A stretch of 64,000 bases of DNA from Xanthomonas dyei (GCF_002939865.1 NZ_MDEE01000020.1:22820-86819), one strand, 5' to 3'; positions 28,629 to 37,961 are shown, counted from the first letter of the stretch. Notes: generated by a model from the letters alone, not told the origin. Numbers and translations are program-made.

Positions 28629-28788
28629 TCAACCACGGCAGCAAGCAGCCGCGTGACCGCCTTGATGGGGCATGCGCGCGAGTCGCATTGCAGCACTGCC
28701 GCACTGGCATCACCGCCCGCCAACCGCATCGCCAGCACTTTCCATCGTCATCCTGTTGCCAACCTGTTCGACTTTCCGGATCACCTGC

Positions 28789-30003
28789 ATGCAGCCTTCG
28801 CTTCGCACCATCAGACATGGCCTGCACACTGCCACCGAGCAGCTGGCGCACGAGCTGGCGCAGCCTGGCGACAACGCGCCGCAGTGGGACCGGCTGCAGT
28901 GGCAGCTGGCCGCGGCGGCCGCGGCGGCGCATGGCGTGTCGCCGTTGCTGCAGCGGCGCTCGTTGTGGCAGAACGCCGAATGGACGGCCTTCCTGAGCGA
29001 GCAACGCCGCCATGTCGAAGACCGGCATCGGCGGATTGCGCTGCTGCTGACGCAGATCGACGCGGCTGCACGCAGTGCCGGCATTGCGCTGGTGGGACTG
29101 AAGGGCAGCGCCTTGCATCGGCTTGGCGTGTATCTGCCCGGCGATCGTCCGATGGCCGACATCGACCTGCTGGTGCAGCCGGACGACGCGCCTGCGGCGG
29201 CAGCGTTGTTGTGCGAACTTGGCTACGTGGCGTCGTTCGAACAATGGAAGCACCAGGTGTTCAAACCGCTGCACGGCGACGCCGTTGCCGGCTTGGGCGA
29301 GCACCGCGACGCGCCGATCAACATCGAGCTGCATACGCGCATCCAGGAACGCCTGCCGGTGCGCAGCGTTGACATCACCGCGCGGATCTGGCCGGAACGC
29401 CCACAGCCTGGGCTGAATCCGTACCCCTCCACCGGCGCCTTGATGTGCCACCTGCTGCTGCACGCGGCCGGCGGTATCTGTCACCGCAGCATCCGGTTGA
29501 TGCATCTGCACGATCTGGCGTTGCTGGCAACGCGCATGGGCTCACGCGACTGGCAGGAGCTGTGGGAAGACCCGGCGATTTCGCCCTGGTGGGCCTTGCC
29601 GCCGCTGTTGTTGCTGCAGCGCTATTACCGCGCGGTAGTGCCAGCGACGGTGATGGCGCGCCTGCATGCGCAGTGTCCGCGGCTACTGCGTATCCGTTCC
29701 GCCCGGCAAACGTTGACCACTGCCTCGTGCTCGAACCTGTGGTTGTCGGCACTGCCCGGTATCGAGTGGTCGGGATCGTTGCGTGAGGCGCGGCAGTATC
29801 TGCACCAACGCGTGGTGCCGTCGGCAGAGAGCCGCAAGGAGCGTGCCGACATGTTGCAGACCCAGTTGTGGCTGCAAGACCAACCGTGGGTGCGCCAGAC
29901 CCAGGCCCGCCGCCTGATGACCCGGCTGACCCGGCCGGTCCCGCGCACCGACATGCTGTATGTGGTGCGTGCCGCGCTCGATGGGTATCTGCAGCCTGCA
30001 TAA
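28789..30003 (+). CDS. Nucleotidyltransferase family protein (NTP_transf_5-like)
   Basis: The protein of 404 residues matches the uncharacterised nucleotidyltransferase family found in RiPP and polysaccharide loci. VGLKGSALHRLGVY (about residues 99-112) precedes the GDRPMADIDLLV motif with paired Asp residues (DxD), the metal-binding signature of nucleotidyltransferase folds. NIELHTRIQER and HLLLHAAGG are further conserved segments. The transferred group and acceptor are unknown. The ATG at 28789 starts MQPSLRTIRHG. It follows the radical SAM gene on the same strand. Confidence 0.82.
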   Translation: MQPSLRTIRHGLHTATEQLAHELAQPGDNAPQWDRLQWQLAAAAAAAHGVSPLLQRRSLWQNAEWTAFLSEQRRHVEDRHRRIALLLTQIDAAARSAGIALVGLKGSALHRLGVYLPGDRPMADIDLLVQPDDAPAAAALLCELGYVASFEQWKHQVFKPLHGDAVAGLGEHRDAPINIELHTRIQERLPVRSVDITARIWPERPQPGLNPYPSTGALMCHLLLHAAGGICHRSIRLMHLHDLALLATRMGSRDWQELWEDPAISPWWALPPLLLLQRYYRAVVPATVMARLHAQCPRLLRIRSARQTLTTASCSNLWLSALPGIEWSGSLREARQYLHQRVVPSAESRKERADMLQTQLWLQDQPWVRQTQARRLMTRLTRPVPRTDMLYVVRAALDGYLQPA

Positions 30004-30367
30004 GGCTGCGTTGCTGTCCTGTGGAATGCCGTGTTGGCATCTGATGGCTGCGTTGGCGCGGAACATGCGCCGACACCGGCCTTGCATGCTGCGTTGGTCG
30101 TCGCGGTCAAGATGACTGAGGAATGCAGCAATCAGTGGATTGCTTCGTGCTTAGCCACGCTACATTGCCTCTGGACTACAGAGTGCGTACTGGCTGCGCA
30201 CGATGTGTCGTTGAATCGCGCCCTCAAGCGCGATCAAAACAACGTGGCGAGCAGTCGCTAGGTGGATATGGCCGGCGCGCTCAGCTCCGCCGGGTCCGCG
30301 TGCCACATGCCGAACCGAGTACCAGCTTTTTCAGCCTGGCAGTTGCGCAATAGGTTTTGCGGTCGCT
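30004..30367. other. Convergent gap with comparatively low GC and one dispersed repeat
   Basis: No gene is supported in these 364 bp. Between about 30100 and 30250 the GC content drops visibly and short frames appear (for example one of about 75 codons) without ribosome-binding sites. The 66-bp repeat at 30247-30312 lies here, just beyond the end of the leftward glycosyltransferase operon. Confidence 0.5.
30247..30312. repeat. 66-bp dispersed repeat, left copy
   Basis: This copy pairs with 35830-35895: both are 66 bp and in the same orientation. They share blocks such as GCAGTCG, AGGTGGAT, CGGCGC, GTCA/CTCA and the terminal CACATGCCG. The two copies bracket the five-gene leftward operon 30368-35511. 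Confidence 0.65.
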
Positions 30368-31489
30368 CTAGTTTGTCGAGCCCAGCGGCCTGCGCTCGCA
30401 TAACTGACGGTAGATCTGTTCGAACAGACGCGTGGTCATGGCCGCGTCTTCGCGCACCGCGCGGCACTGCGCTGCCCATGCCAGACGCAGGCGCAGTTCG
30501 TCATCGCCGAGCACTTGCCGAATGGCTTCGGCCATGCCCGCCCAATCGCCTGGCGGCACCGCCAGCGCAGCGATCGGCGCCCATTCCACTAAATGCCCGA
30601 CAGCCGTGCCGACGGTCGGAACACCGGCCACGGCCGCTTCCAGCAGCACCATCGGCCCTGCTTCGTGCAGAGACGACATCACCAGCAGGTCGGCGGCCAG
30701 CATGATCGGGCGCAATTCGCGCTGGGTCTTGAAGCCGAGAAAGCGTACCTGCTGCTGCAGATCCAGCTGCTGCACCAGGTGCTGCATGGCACCGTCCAGC
30801 GTGTCGACACCGACCATGTCCAGCGTAAAGGCGACGCCGGCCCGCTTGAGTGCGGCCATCGCGCGCAGCAAGGTGCTCTGGTCCTTGACCGGATTGAGGC
30901 TGGCCACGTGCAGCAAACGTGCAACTACGCCTCCGCGCGGGCGCGGTGGTACTGGCTGCCAGGCCCGCAGATCCACCCCTAACGGCACGCGCTGCGCGCC
31001 GATACCGAGCGCTTGCAACGAATCAATGATCGGCGCGCTGGCAGCGGTCACACGATCGGCCAGGCGCAGGATGACCGCTTCGCGCAGGCGCCCGCGCCAC
31101 CGCCGCCGGCCGCCATAGCCGATGGCATGTAGCGCCACCAGTTCACCGCCGGCGATATGCACCACGCTGGGACGTCGCAGCAGCTTGGCTGCACTCACCG
31201 CAATCAGGCTGCAATAGCCGGAAAAGATCGCTTGGATCACCGCGAACGGGGCGCGCCGATGTTCTTCGACAATGGCGCCGATGGCACGCAGCCGCGTACG
31301 TCGCGCGCCGATGTTGTGCACCTTGGCGCCGCGCAGCATCCAGGTATCGGGCAAGGGTTCCTGATGCAGCACGAACACGTGCACCTCGTGGCTGCGTGCC
31401 AGCCATTCGATCAAGGTCAGGAATACCGGAATCACGCGAACGTCGCCGCTGCGATCCACCCCGCCCGGCACCACCAGCGCCAACTTCAT
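30368..31489 (-). CDS. Glycosyltransferase family 4 (last gene of the MT-amidohydrolase-MT-GT-GT operon)
   Basis: The protein has 373 residues with a GT-B fold. The N-terminal MKLALVVPGGVDRSGDVRVIP is a typical GT4 acceptor-domain start. The C-terminal half has HVASLNPVKDQSTLLRAM and the catalytic MSSLHEAGPMVLLEAAVAGVPTVGTAVG (E-x7-E pattern). It probably transfers a sugar from an NDP-sugar to a lipid- or peptide-linked acceptor; neither sugar nor acceptor can be named. The ATG at 31489 overlaps the stop of the upstream glycosyltransferase in an ATGA arrangement. Confidence 0.88.
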   Translation of the reverse strand: MKLALVVPGGVDRSGDVRVIPVFLTLIEWLARSHEVHVFVLHQEPLPDTWMLRGAKVHNIGARRTRLRAIGAIVEEHRRAPFAVIQAIFSGYCSLIAVSAAKLLRRPSVVHIAGGELVALHAIGYGGRRRWRGRLREAVILRLADRVTAASAPIIDSLQALGIGAQRVPLGVDLRAWQPVPPRPRGGVVARLLHVASLNPVKDQSTLLRAMAALKRAGVAFTLDMVGVDTLDGAMQHLVQQLDLQQQVRFLGFKTQRELRPIMLAADLLVMSSLHEAGPMVLLEAAVAGVPTVGTAVGHLVEWAPIAALAVPPGDWAGMAEAIRQVLGDDELRLRLAWAAQCRAVREDAAMTTRLFEQIYRQLCERRPLGSTN

Positions 31490-32616
31490 CGCGGGCGCGC
31501 TCGCATTGGCTTCAGCAGGCTTGCATACGCCTGCGCCCAGCGCTGCCCCACTGCCGCGAACGACAGCCGCGTATCAAAATGCGCCCGCACCTGCGCACGG
31601 CTGGGCCGCTGCCGCGCAACGCGCAACAACAATTCCGACAATGCGCTGGCATCGCCCACCGGCCATAGCTCGCCGACCGCGCCGTCATCGCTGAGTGCGC
31701 GGAAGGCCGGAATGTCGGTCAACAACGGCAGCGCGCCGCAAGCATAGGCTTCCAGTGCCGCATAGCCGCAGCTCTCCGCGTGGCTGGCGGACACGAAGAC
31801 GTCGCTCGCCTGCAACAGTGCCTGCACGCGCGCATGCTCGACCTTGCCCAACAACTGCACACACCGCGCCAGACGCGCATCGTCGCGCATCCGCTGCTGC
31901 ACCCGTTCCAGCAAGGGGGCCTGGTCGAACACGCACCACAGCCGCAAACCGGGCAACAGGCCGGCCGCCATGGCAACCGCATCGAGCACGCACAGCGGGT
32001 CCTTGGCTGCGCTCAAATGGCCAATCCACAGCACGCACGGGTCGCCATGCAGTTGCGTCTGCTCGCGTGCCAGCAGGCGATCGCTCGGCGCAAAGCGGCT
32101 GCTGGATTCGGGAATCGCAAACAGCTGCGTACGGCTGCGAAACAGGCGCGCGCGCACAAACGGCTGTGCCATCTCCAGCGAGGTAAACGCGATGCCGGCA
32201 GCGGCGCCATAGCGAGCCCGCCACACTGCCCTGTTCCACCAATGTGGCGGGCGATTGGCATGATCCTGCAGCAGGATCGGCATGTGCGGCAGCAGGCGCG
32301 CAAGCCTGCGCGCATCGCCAGCAAATTCCAGGCCATGCACGTGGATGACATCGGCGCCGATGTCGCGCAACAGCGCCGACAACGTGGCCGCGCGCGCAGC
32401 GCTTCCGCGTGGACCAAGCGCGACGAAGCGATAATCGACGCCCTGCCGTGCGATCTGCGTGTTCAATGCAGAAGCCTGGATCACCGAAACGCGCACACCT
32501 GCGCTGGCCACCGCCTCGGCAATGTCGGCAAGCGAAGGCCAGTGCGCGAAGACCTGCTCAGCGCTCAAACCGACAGGCGTTGGCAGCAGATTGAGCTGTG
32601 CAACATGCAGGGTCAC
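31486..32616 (-). CDS. Glycosyltransferase family 4
   Basis: The protein of 376 residues is the second GT4 enzyme of this operon. The N-terminal half includes DVIHVHGLEFAGDARRLA. The donor-binding half has VLWIGHLSAAKDPLCVLDAV and SASHAESCGYAALEAYACGALPLLTDI, with the conserved glutamates. The start is uncertain: the GTG at 32616 (MTLHVAQLNLLPTPVG) matches the GT4 start best; an upstream in-frame Met at 32661 is possible. It overlaps the next gene by 4 bp and lies downstream of a methyltransferase after about 130 bp. Confidence 0.85.
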   Translation of the reverse strand: MTLHVAQLNLLPTPVGLSAEQVFAHWPSLADIAEAVASAGVRVSVIQASALNTQIARQGVDYRFVALGPRGSAARAATLSALLRDIGADVIHVHGLEFAGDARRLARLLPHMPILLQDHANRPPHWWNRAVWRARYGAAAGIAFTSLEMAQPFVRARLFRSRTQLFAIPESSSRFAPSDRLLAREQTQLHGDPCVLWIGHLSAAKDPLCVLDAVAMAAGLLPGLRLWCVFDQAPLLERVQQRMRDDARLARCVQLLGKVEHARVQALLQASDVFVSASHAESCGYAALEAYACGALPLLTDIPAFRALSDDGAVGELWPVGDASALSELLLRVARQRPSRAQVRAHFDTRLSFAAVGQRWAQAYASLLKPMRARPR

Positions 32617-32743
32617 GGCGCGATTGCCGATGGCTTGGCACGGTGTGCATGGGCGGCGCAATCACGCTTAACGCAAGACGACGCCAGGTCATGCTGATTG
32701 CCTGCGCCGCATGGATTGCGGGGGCAACGTGTCAGCGCGATGC

Positions 32744-33442
32744 TCACGCCAGACGCCGCAGCCGCAGCACCAGCGCCACCGGCACCTGCAGCGCCGTCTG
32801 GTCGAAATGCGCGCCGGCAGGAATATCGGCCGGGTCCAGCATCGGCTCGGCCACCGCTTCGATCGCAAAGCCCAATGCCGTGCATGCGCAATGCCAATGG
32901 CTGTACAGATGCTGGGTATGGCGCACCGCATAGTGCCGGCCATCGGCCTTGAAATCGCGGCGCCAGCCCAATGCATGGCCAATCGGATGCACGTCGCTGC
33001 ACAACACGATGCCGCCGATGCGGGTGACGCGATGCAATTCTTCCAGCGCCGGCCAAAGCCGTTGCAGGTGCCCGACCACCAGGCCGCACACGCTGAGGTC
33101 GGCAACCGCATCGGCAAGCGGCAACTGGTCCAGACTGCCCTGCTGCAGCTGCACCCGCGCAGCTGGCCAATGCTGCGACAGTTCGGTTTGGGCGCGCGCG
33201 AGCATCTGCGGCGACAGATCGACACCAGTGACATGGCGTGCGCCACGGCGTAACGCATGCAGCATGTAGCGGCCGCTACCGCAGCCGGCATCCACCACAT
33301 GCTGGTTCTGCAAGGTGGTGGGCATCAAGCCAAGCATTGCGCGCTCTTCGGCCTGCATCACCGGGTTATGCGCGTGCGGCGGATACGCCTGGGCCCACAA
33401 TGCATACGCCGCGTCAGGCTCGAGTACCGGAACCGCGCTCAC
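32744..33442 (-). CDS. Class I SAM-dependent methyltransferase
   Basis: The protein of 232 residues has a Methyltransf_11/BioC-like fold. YALWAQAYPPHAHNPVM at the start is followed by SAM motif I VVDAGCGSGRYMLHALRRG (about residues 50-68), VTGVDLSPQML with the acidic ribose-binding Asp, and ADLSVCGLVVGHL with post-I features. The GTG at 33442 overlaps the amidohydrolase stop (GTGA), so it is chosen over an upstream in-frame start. The methyl acceptor is unknown. It is co-transcribed with the amidohydrolase and a second methyltransferase. Confidence 0.88.
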   Translation of the reverse strand: MSAVPVLEPDAAYALWAQAYPPHAHNPVMQAEERAMLGLMPTTLQNQHVVDAGCGSGRYMLHALRRGARHVTGVDLSPQMLARAQTELSQHWPAARVQLQQGSLDQLPLADAVADLSVCGLVVGHLQRLWPALEELHRVTRIGGIVLCSDVHPIGHALGWRRDFKADGRHYAVRHTQHLYSHWHCACTALGFAIEAVAEPMLDPADIPAGAHFDQTALQVPVALVLRLRRLA

Positions 33443-34668
33443 GACGCGACGCCCATCGCTGCCATTGCGCTCGACGCTTGCTGCAGGTCCTGCACACGTT
33501 GCAAGCCGGGTTCGAGCGCCAGCACGGCCGGGTCCGCCAAGCTGGCGTCCAGCAACTTGGGGCGTCCATCCAGCACCACCGGAACGGTCCGGATGCCGGC
33601 GGCGTCGAACCACGGTGCAAAGTCCGGATCGGCGATGCGTGGTTTGCCATCGCGGATCACCGCGCGCAAGTCGCTGCGTTCGCAGCCGATCACGCTGCTG
33701 GCGGGTTCGCCGCCGCGGTCGCGCACGATCACCAGATCCGCAGCAGCGCCCGGCGCGATGCGCCCGCGCGTAGCCATGCGCAAAATGCGTGCGGATTGGT
33801 CGGTGGCCAGACCCAATAGCAAGTCCGGCGCCAGCCCGCTGCTGGCAGCAATACGCAGTTCTTCGAGCAGATCGCGTGCGCCACTGACGCGTGAGTCACT
33901 CCCCAGCGCAAGCCGCCCGGCCATGCACAACCGCCATGGATCGAGCGTGCGCCCGAGCAGCGCCAGATTGCTCGACGGGCACCACACCACCGCCGCGCCA
34001 CGCGCGATCACCCGCTCGATATCCTGCTCGCCCATGCCAACGCCGTGAATCAGCACCGTGTTGGACGCCAGGCAACCGAGCCGATCCAGATCATCGAGTT
34101 CGGCCCGCGCCACCGCGTCGGTGCCTTCGGCCAGATGGATCATCCACGGGTGCGCCGCCGACGTTGCCGCAAAGCTGCCCTGCACCGGCGGGCCGTAGCC
34201 GGTCCACCCCAATGCATAACTCCAGCCGAATTCGTGGAGCACGCCGACCGGAAAATCGGCCTCATCCAGCGTGGCGTGCCATGGGTCGTGCTGCGCCACG
34301 CAGGTCACGCCGGCGAGCAGATTCTTCAGCCCGCCATGGCGCAAACGCACCGCCTTGGGCACGCGCAATGCGGCAGCCACGGACGGATGTTGAAAGTGCG
34401 CCTGAAACGCCTCGATCCATGCATAACTGTTGGCGAATGGCGCGCCCTGCGGCAGCGGCGGCACGCAGTTCACCTGCAAGTGCTCGTGCGCGTTGATCAG
34501 GCCCGGCGCCAGCACATGCCCCTGCAGATCCAGACGCAAGGTGCCGGTGCCCAGCGTGCCGCCGAAGCGGCCCGCGCGCAGGTTCACCGCTGCGCGCGAC
34601 GGGCCCGCGAGCGTGATCGATCGCGCGCCCTGCAGACAGACATCGGCCATGGACATCGGCATCTCCAC
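33439..34668 (-). CDS. Amidohydrolase superfamily metal-dependent hydrolase (deaminase-like)
   Basis: The protein of 409 residues has the amidohydrolase TIM barrel with its small beta-sandwich. GHVLAPGLINAHEHLQ holds the HxH metal pair (about residues 61-63). A His appears in MIHLAEG (about 176-182), another in VLIHGVGM and the catalytic Asp in LALGSDSRVSG (about residue 255). The C-terminal GRIAPGAAADLVIV is typical. The closest general pattern is the SAH/MTA/guanine-deaminase class. The substrate is not evident in this context. It overlaps the downstream methyltransferase by 4 bp and starts directly after the upstream methyltransferase stop. Alternative Met codons lie within six residues of the start. 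Confidence 0.86.
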   Translation of the reverse strand: MEMPMSMADVCLQGARSITLAGPSRAAVNLRAGRFGGTLGTGTLRLDLQGHVLAPGLINAHEHLQVNCVPPLPQGAPFANSYAWIEAFQAHFQHPSVAAALRVPKAVRLRHGGLKNLLAGVTCVAQHDPWHATLDEADFPVGVLHEFGWSYALGWTGYGPPVQGSFAATSAAHPWMIHLAEGTDAVARAELDDLDRLGCLASNTVLIHGVGMGEQDIERVIARGAAVVWCPSSNLALLGRTLDPWRLCMAGRLALGSDSRVSGARDLLEELRIAASSGLAPDLLLGLATDQSARILRMATRGRIAPGAAADLVIVRDRGGEPASSVIGCERSDLRAVIRDGKPRIADPDFAPWFDAAGIRTVPVVLDGRPKLLDASLADPAVLALEPGLQRVQDLQQASSAMAAMGVAS

Positions 34669-35511
34669 TCAGCGTTTGCGCATCACGATCAGGAAGTGAT
34701 CGCCCATGTCGCGCAATAGCGGCAACCCACCGAAACGGTCGTCCAGCCGGCCAAGGCGCTCGGAGACGCGCGGATGGCGCTCGCAAAAATCGACCAGATA
34801 CGGGGGCGGCAGGAACAGGCTGAGGGCACGGTAGCTGTCCAGCACGAAGTGCTTTTCGAACGCGCGATAGAACTCGCGCGGCAGGTGGTACCAGGTCCAG
34901 ATGGTGTGGCCGTTCATGCCCACCGCGGTTGCGCCCTTGGCCGCACGCACCGCGGCGCGCTTGAAGCGCCCGCGCAAGGTGTAATGGCCGATTTCCCACG
35001 GGCAGATGCGCCCGATCACCGAAAACACCAGGCAACCATCGGCGCGCAGCAGTCGCGCGCATTCGGCGGCCACCCCCGGCAGATCCGGCGCGCAATTGAG
35101 CGGGCCGAAATTGGAGTACATGCCGTCGAAGGTGCCTTCCAGCTGATCGAGCTGCTGGATGCCGACATGTGCGGCTGCCAGGCGTTCTTCCAGCCCCTGC
35201 GTGACGGCGCGATGGCGGGTGCGCTCGATCATGGCCGGCGACCAGTCGGTGGCCAGCACGCTGTAGCCGCGACGCGCGAACTCGCCCGCATCCAGGCCGG
35301 TGCCGCAGCCCAGATCCACTAATCGCGAGCCGACCGGCAACTCTGCGGCCACCGTGTCCCACAACGTGGTACGCATACGCTGGATCAGCGCATTGTTGCC
35401 GCGTGGGCCATCGTAATCGGGGGCGACGCTGTCGAACGCGCGTTGCGTTTCCAGCAACTGCTCCGGCGCGACTGTTCCGCCGCGCGCGGCATGCTCACTG
35501 ACCACTGACAT
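34669..35511 (-). CDS. Class I SAM-dependent methyltransferase, first gene of the operon
   Basis: The protein of 280 residues starts MSVVSEHAARGG. YDGPRGNNALIQRMR precedes SAM motif I, LVDLGCGTGLDAGEFARRGY (about residues 64-83). ATDWSPAMIERTR and MYSNFGPLNCAPDL follow. LVFSVIGRICPWEIGHY and the C-terminal half, with FLPPPYLVDFCERHP, resemble methyltransferases found with radical SAM and lipid-modifying enzymes. The substrate is unknown. It is the promoter-proximal gene of a tightly packed five-gene set. Confidence 0.88.
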   Translation of the reverse strand: MSVVSEHAARGGTVAPEQLLETQRAFDSVAPDYDGPRGNNALIQRMRTTLWDTVAAELPVGSRLVDLGCGTGLDAGEFARRGYSVLATDWSPAMIERTRHRAVTQGLEERLAAAHVGIQQLDQLEGTFDGMYSNFGPLNCAPDLPGVAAECARLLRADGCLVFSVIGRICPWEIGHYTLRGRFKRAAVRAAKGATAVGMNGHTIWTWYHLPREFYRAFEKHFVLDSYRALSLFLPPPYLVDFCERHPRVSERLGRLDDRFGGLPLLRDMGDHFLIVMRKR

Positions 35512-35945
35512 GCATCGCCTCCCCCACCCGTCCTGCTGATTTCACGACACTCTCCAGACGCGGCACCGCCAACGCGGTATCGCTTGATAGACCCGTGAGT
35601 GCCAGCACCAGCCGGTTTGGTTGCAGTCGGGCCGCGCGCGCGGAGTGCCAGGAATGATTGGCTGCAGATTCGGCGGCGACAAAACGCCGCCGGCAGCGCT
35701 GCGCGTGTCAATCACGACGTGCCGCGCGTGCGCATGCCAACGGCGCAGTCAAGGGTCGGCCTTTCACTTCTGACGCAAGCACAGTGAACAGCGACGCCCT
35801 GCTGATCATGGAGCGGCTAACAGAACCTAGCGCGCAGTCGTCAGGTGGATGTGCACGGCGCAGTCAACGCCGGAGCGGCCGCGTTGCACATGCCGCGCAG
35901 CGCCAGCGCCCGCATGGCGTTGCGCGCAGTCGCGTTTGTCAGCTC
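35512..35945. other. Intergenic region upstream of the methyltransferase operon
   Basis: No gene is supported in these 434 bp between the Wzz-like gene and the methyltransferase operon, which run in the same direction. Its distal part holds the right copy of the 66-bp repeat (35830-35895). The promoter of the methyltransferase operon is expected in its first half (35512-35700), but I see no convincing consensus. Confidence 0.5.
35830..35895. repeat. 66-bp dispersed repeat, right copy
   Basis: This is the partner of 30247-30312 in the same orientation and of the same length. It ends in the same CACATGCCG and keeps GTCGTCAGGTGGATGTG-type internal sequence. It lies upstream of the methyltransferase/glycosyltransferase operon, 5.58 kb from the left copy. 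Confidence 0.65.
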
Positions 35946-36788
35946 TCACGCAATGGCACGAGCGCCTTCAACCCGACGGCGACGCCAGGCATTGCGCAGC
36001 ACCGCCACCAGCACGCCCAACCCCGCTCCACCGAGCAGACCGACCGCCCAGATCATCAGCGCATTGGGAAATGCCCGCTGCTCGGGCACATACAACGGCC
36101 ACGCCAACGAGGTTTGATAGGTGTAACGCGCGGTCAGCCGCGCGATCAGATCGTCGCGCTCGCTCTTGATCGCACGGATGGCGGTGGTGTTGTCGGTCAG
36201 CAACACCCCGGCCAGCACCTGCGCAGGGCTTGCTACAGAGCCGGATTGCAGTTGCGTTTGCAGCTGCTCGCGAGTGAGCGTGGCAACGCGCAGATCCTCG
36301 TCCAGCCCCTGTAGGCGCGTACGTGCAAGCGCGAGCGCGGCGGTATTGGTGTCGCCATGCAGGCTCTGCAATGCGGTGACGGTGGCCATCGCCAGGCTGC
36401 GCGCCTGCTGCGCGGATTCGGCGCGAATGGTCACACCGATGAGATTGGCGTACGGGTCCGGATCCGGCTTCAGGCTGCCGCGATACAGCTGCGCGGCACG
36501 GCTTTTGAGCGGCACCCCGGCCTGGTGCAGCACCGCGTCCTGAAACAGCCGCGTCTTCATGCGATCGATCACCCGCTGGAACGGCTCGACCTTTGGGTCG
36601 CGACCGGCAGGCGTGGGTCCGATTTCGCCCACCTGGATCCAGGCGGTGGCTTCCCACTGCGGCGTCGCCACCCGCAGGAAGGCGAACGTCATGCCGAGCA
36701 CCAGCACCCCCGCAGCCAGCGCCCAGCGCCACTCGCGCCGCAGGATGCGCCACAGGTCGATCAGGTAGATTTCGTCGTGTTGATTCAT
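35946..36788 (-). CDS. Wzz/GumC-like polysaccharide chain-length determinant protein
   Basis: The protein of 280 residues has an N-terminal Wzz domain with DEIYLIDLWRILRREWRWAL and a first transmembrane helix at about residues 22-40. The periplasmic part is mostly helical (100-220). A second transmembrane helix (about 243-264) precedes a short basic tail. It lacks the cytoplasmic tyrosine kinase of BY-kinases and is shorter than GumC (about 450) or typical Wzz (about 320). It probably sets chain length for the Wzy-type polymer made by the upstream genes. It is the last gene of the 35.9-44.2 kb operon. Confidence 0.86.
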   Translation of the reverse strand: MNQHDEIYLIDLWRILRREWRWALAAGVLVLGMTFAFLRVATPQWEATAWIQVGEIGPTPAGRDPKVEPFQRVIDRMKTRLFQDAVLHQAGVPLKSRAAQLYRGSLKPDPDPYANLIGVTIRAESAQQARSLAMATVTALQSLHGDTNTAALALARTRLQGLDEDLRVATLTREQLQTQLQSGSVASPAQVLAGVLLTDNTTAIRAIKSERDDLIARLTARYTYQTSLAWPLYVPEQRAFPNALMIWAVGLLGGAGLGVLVAVLRNAWRRRRVEGARAIA

Positions 36789-36827
36789 GGTACGCAGGCT
36801 CTGAAACGTGACAGTGGGTTGCCGCGC

Positions 36828-37961
36828 TTAGGCGACAGACGGGTGTGCTGCATGGCGGCTGGGCAACAACACGGTGCAGGCGTGCAGCACCAGGCAGAGC
36901 GCAATGAAGCCGAGGTTGGTCCAGGTGAATGCCTGAGGCGCGAATGGCGACATCAGGCAGGCGTAGGCGATGCGCAGGAAGATCAGCACATGAAAAATCG
37001 AGAGCGAGCCATTGAGCCGGCGCACGCTCCACACCAGGCCGGCATACAGCGCCAATAGCGCCAGCAACGCCCCCGGCGCGCCCCAGGCCATCAGGAACGG
37101 AAAGAACTCGGTGCCCACATTGATGTTGGGCGCATCCAGCGGAATGCTGGTGCCGGCGGTGGCAATGGACCCGCTGAACGGCACCAGCTGGTTGACCAGA
37201 AAACTGGCGTTTTCGTACCCCTTGGCGAGGATGGCGCCAAAGTTGTAAGGCCCGGCGCTGATGTACAGCAGCAGCCATTGCACGCCTTGCGGCATGGCAC
37301 GGTAGAACGCGCTGAATGGCAGTGCCACGGTTGCCAGCGAGCCGGAACGCAAGGCACCGAGTACCGAAAACACGCCGCCACCCGCAAGCGCCAGCACCCC
37401 GATCGTTTTCCACGGCAACGGGCGCGCTGGATCACGCCGCAGCAACATCACCAGCACGAACGAGAACAGGCCGGCAAAGATACGATTGCGGTCGATCACC
37501 ACAATCGGGAACACAAACCCAAACGTCACCATCGCCGCGCGCAGACCGCGATGGCGCACGCACAGCAACGCGATCGGCGGCAGGATCCAGCACATGTTGG
37601 AGATATGCCGCACGTGCGAGCGCAGCGGGCTCAAGGTGGCGTACGACGATGGATCGCTGAACAACGGAATCGGAAACACCACCACGTCGACAATGCAGAA
37701 CACCGTGACCACCGCTGCCAGCGTCATCGCCACACACGCATCGCGGGTGCCGGCGTAGCGATAGTGGCGAAACGCTTCCACCGCGGGCAAGCGGGTGCGC
37801 AGCGCAGCATCGAGGGCGAAGGTCGCCGCCGCAGCGATCGCCAGCAACACGATGCCGTCGAGGTAGCCGTCCGGCAGCGTATAGGTCAGCAGCGTCAACG
37901 CGCAGCTGAGCAGCATCGGCAAGGCCAGGTAGGTCGCAGGCCGTCGCAGCAACATGCTCAC
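36828..37961 (-). CDS. Wzy-like polysaccharide polymerase (polytopic membrane protein)
   Basis: The protein of 377 residues has about ten transmembrane segments and a large periplasmic loop between about residues 210 and 290 (GSLATVALPFSAFYRAMPQGVQW...NINVGTEFF), as in Wzy proteins. Sequence conservation in this class is too weak for a firm family name, so position in the operon between the GT2 and Wzz genes is the main support. The GTG at 37961 overlaps the GT2 stop (GTGA); an ATG two codons later (37955) is equally possible. Confidence 0.72.
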   Translation of the reverse strand: MSMLLRRPATYLALPMLLSCALTLLTYTLPDGYLDGIVLLAIAAAATFALDAALRTRLPAVEAFRHYRYAGTRDACVAMTLAAVVTVFCIVDVVVFPIPLFSDPSSYATLSPLRSHVRHISNMCWILPPIALLCVRHRGLRAAMVTFGFVFPIVVIDRNRIFAGLFSFVLVMLLRRDPARPLPWKTIGVLALAGGGVFSVLGALRSGSLATVALPFSAFYRAMPQGVQWLLLYISAGPYNFGAILAKGYENASFLVNQLVPFSGSIATAGTSIPLDAPNINVGTEFFPFLMAWGAPGALLALLALYAGLVWSVRRLNGSLSIFHVLIFLRIAYACLMSPFAPQAFTWTNLGFIALCLVLHACTVLLPSRHAAHPSVA

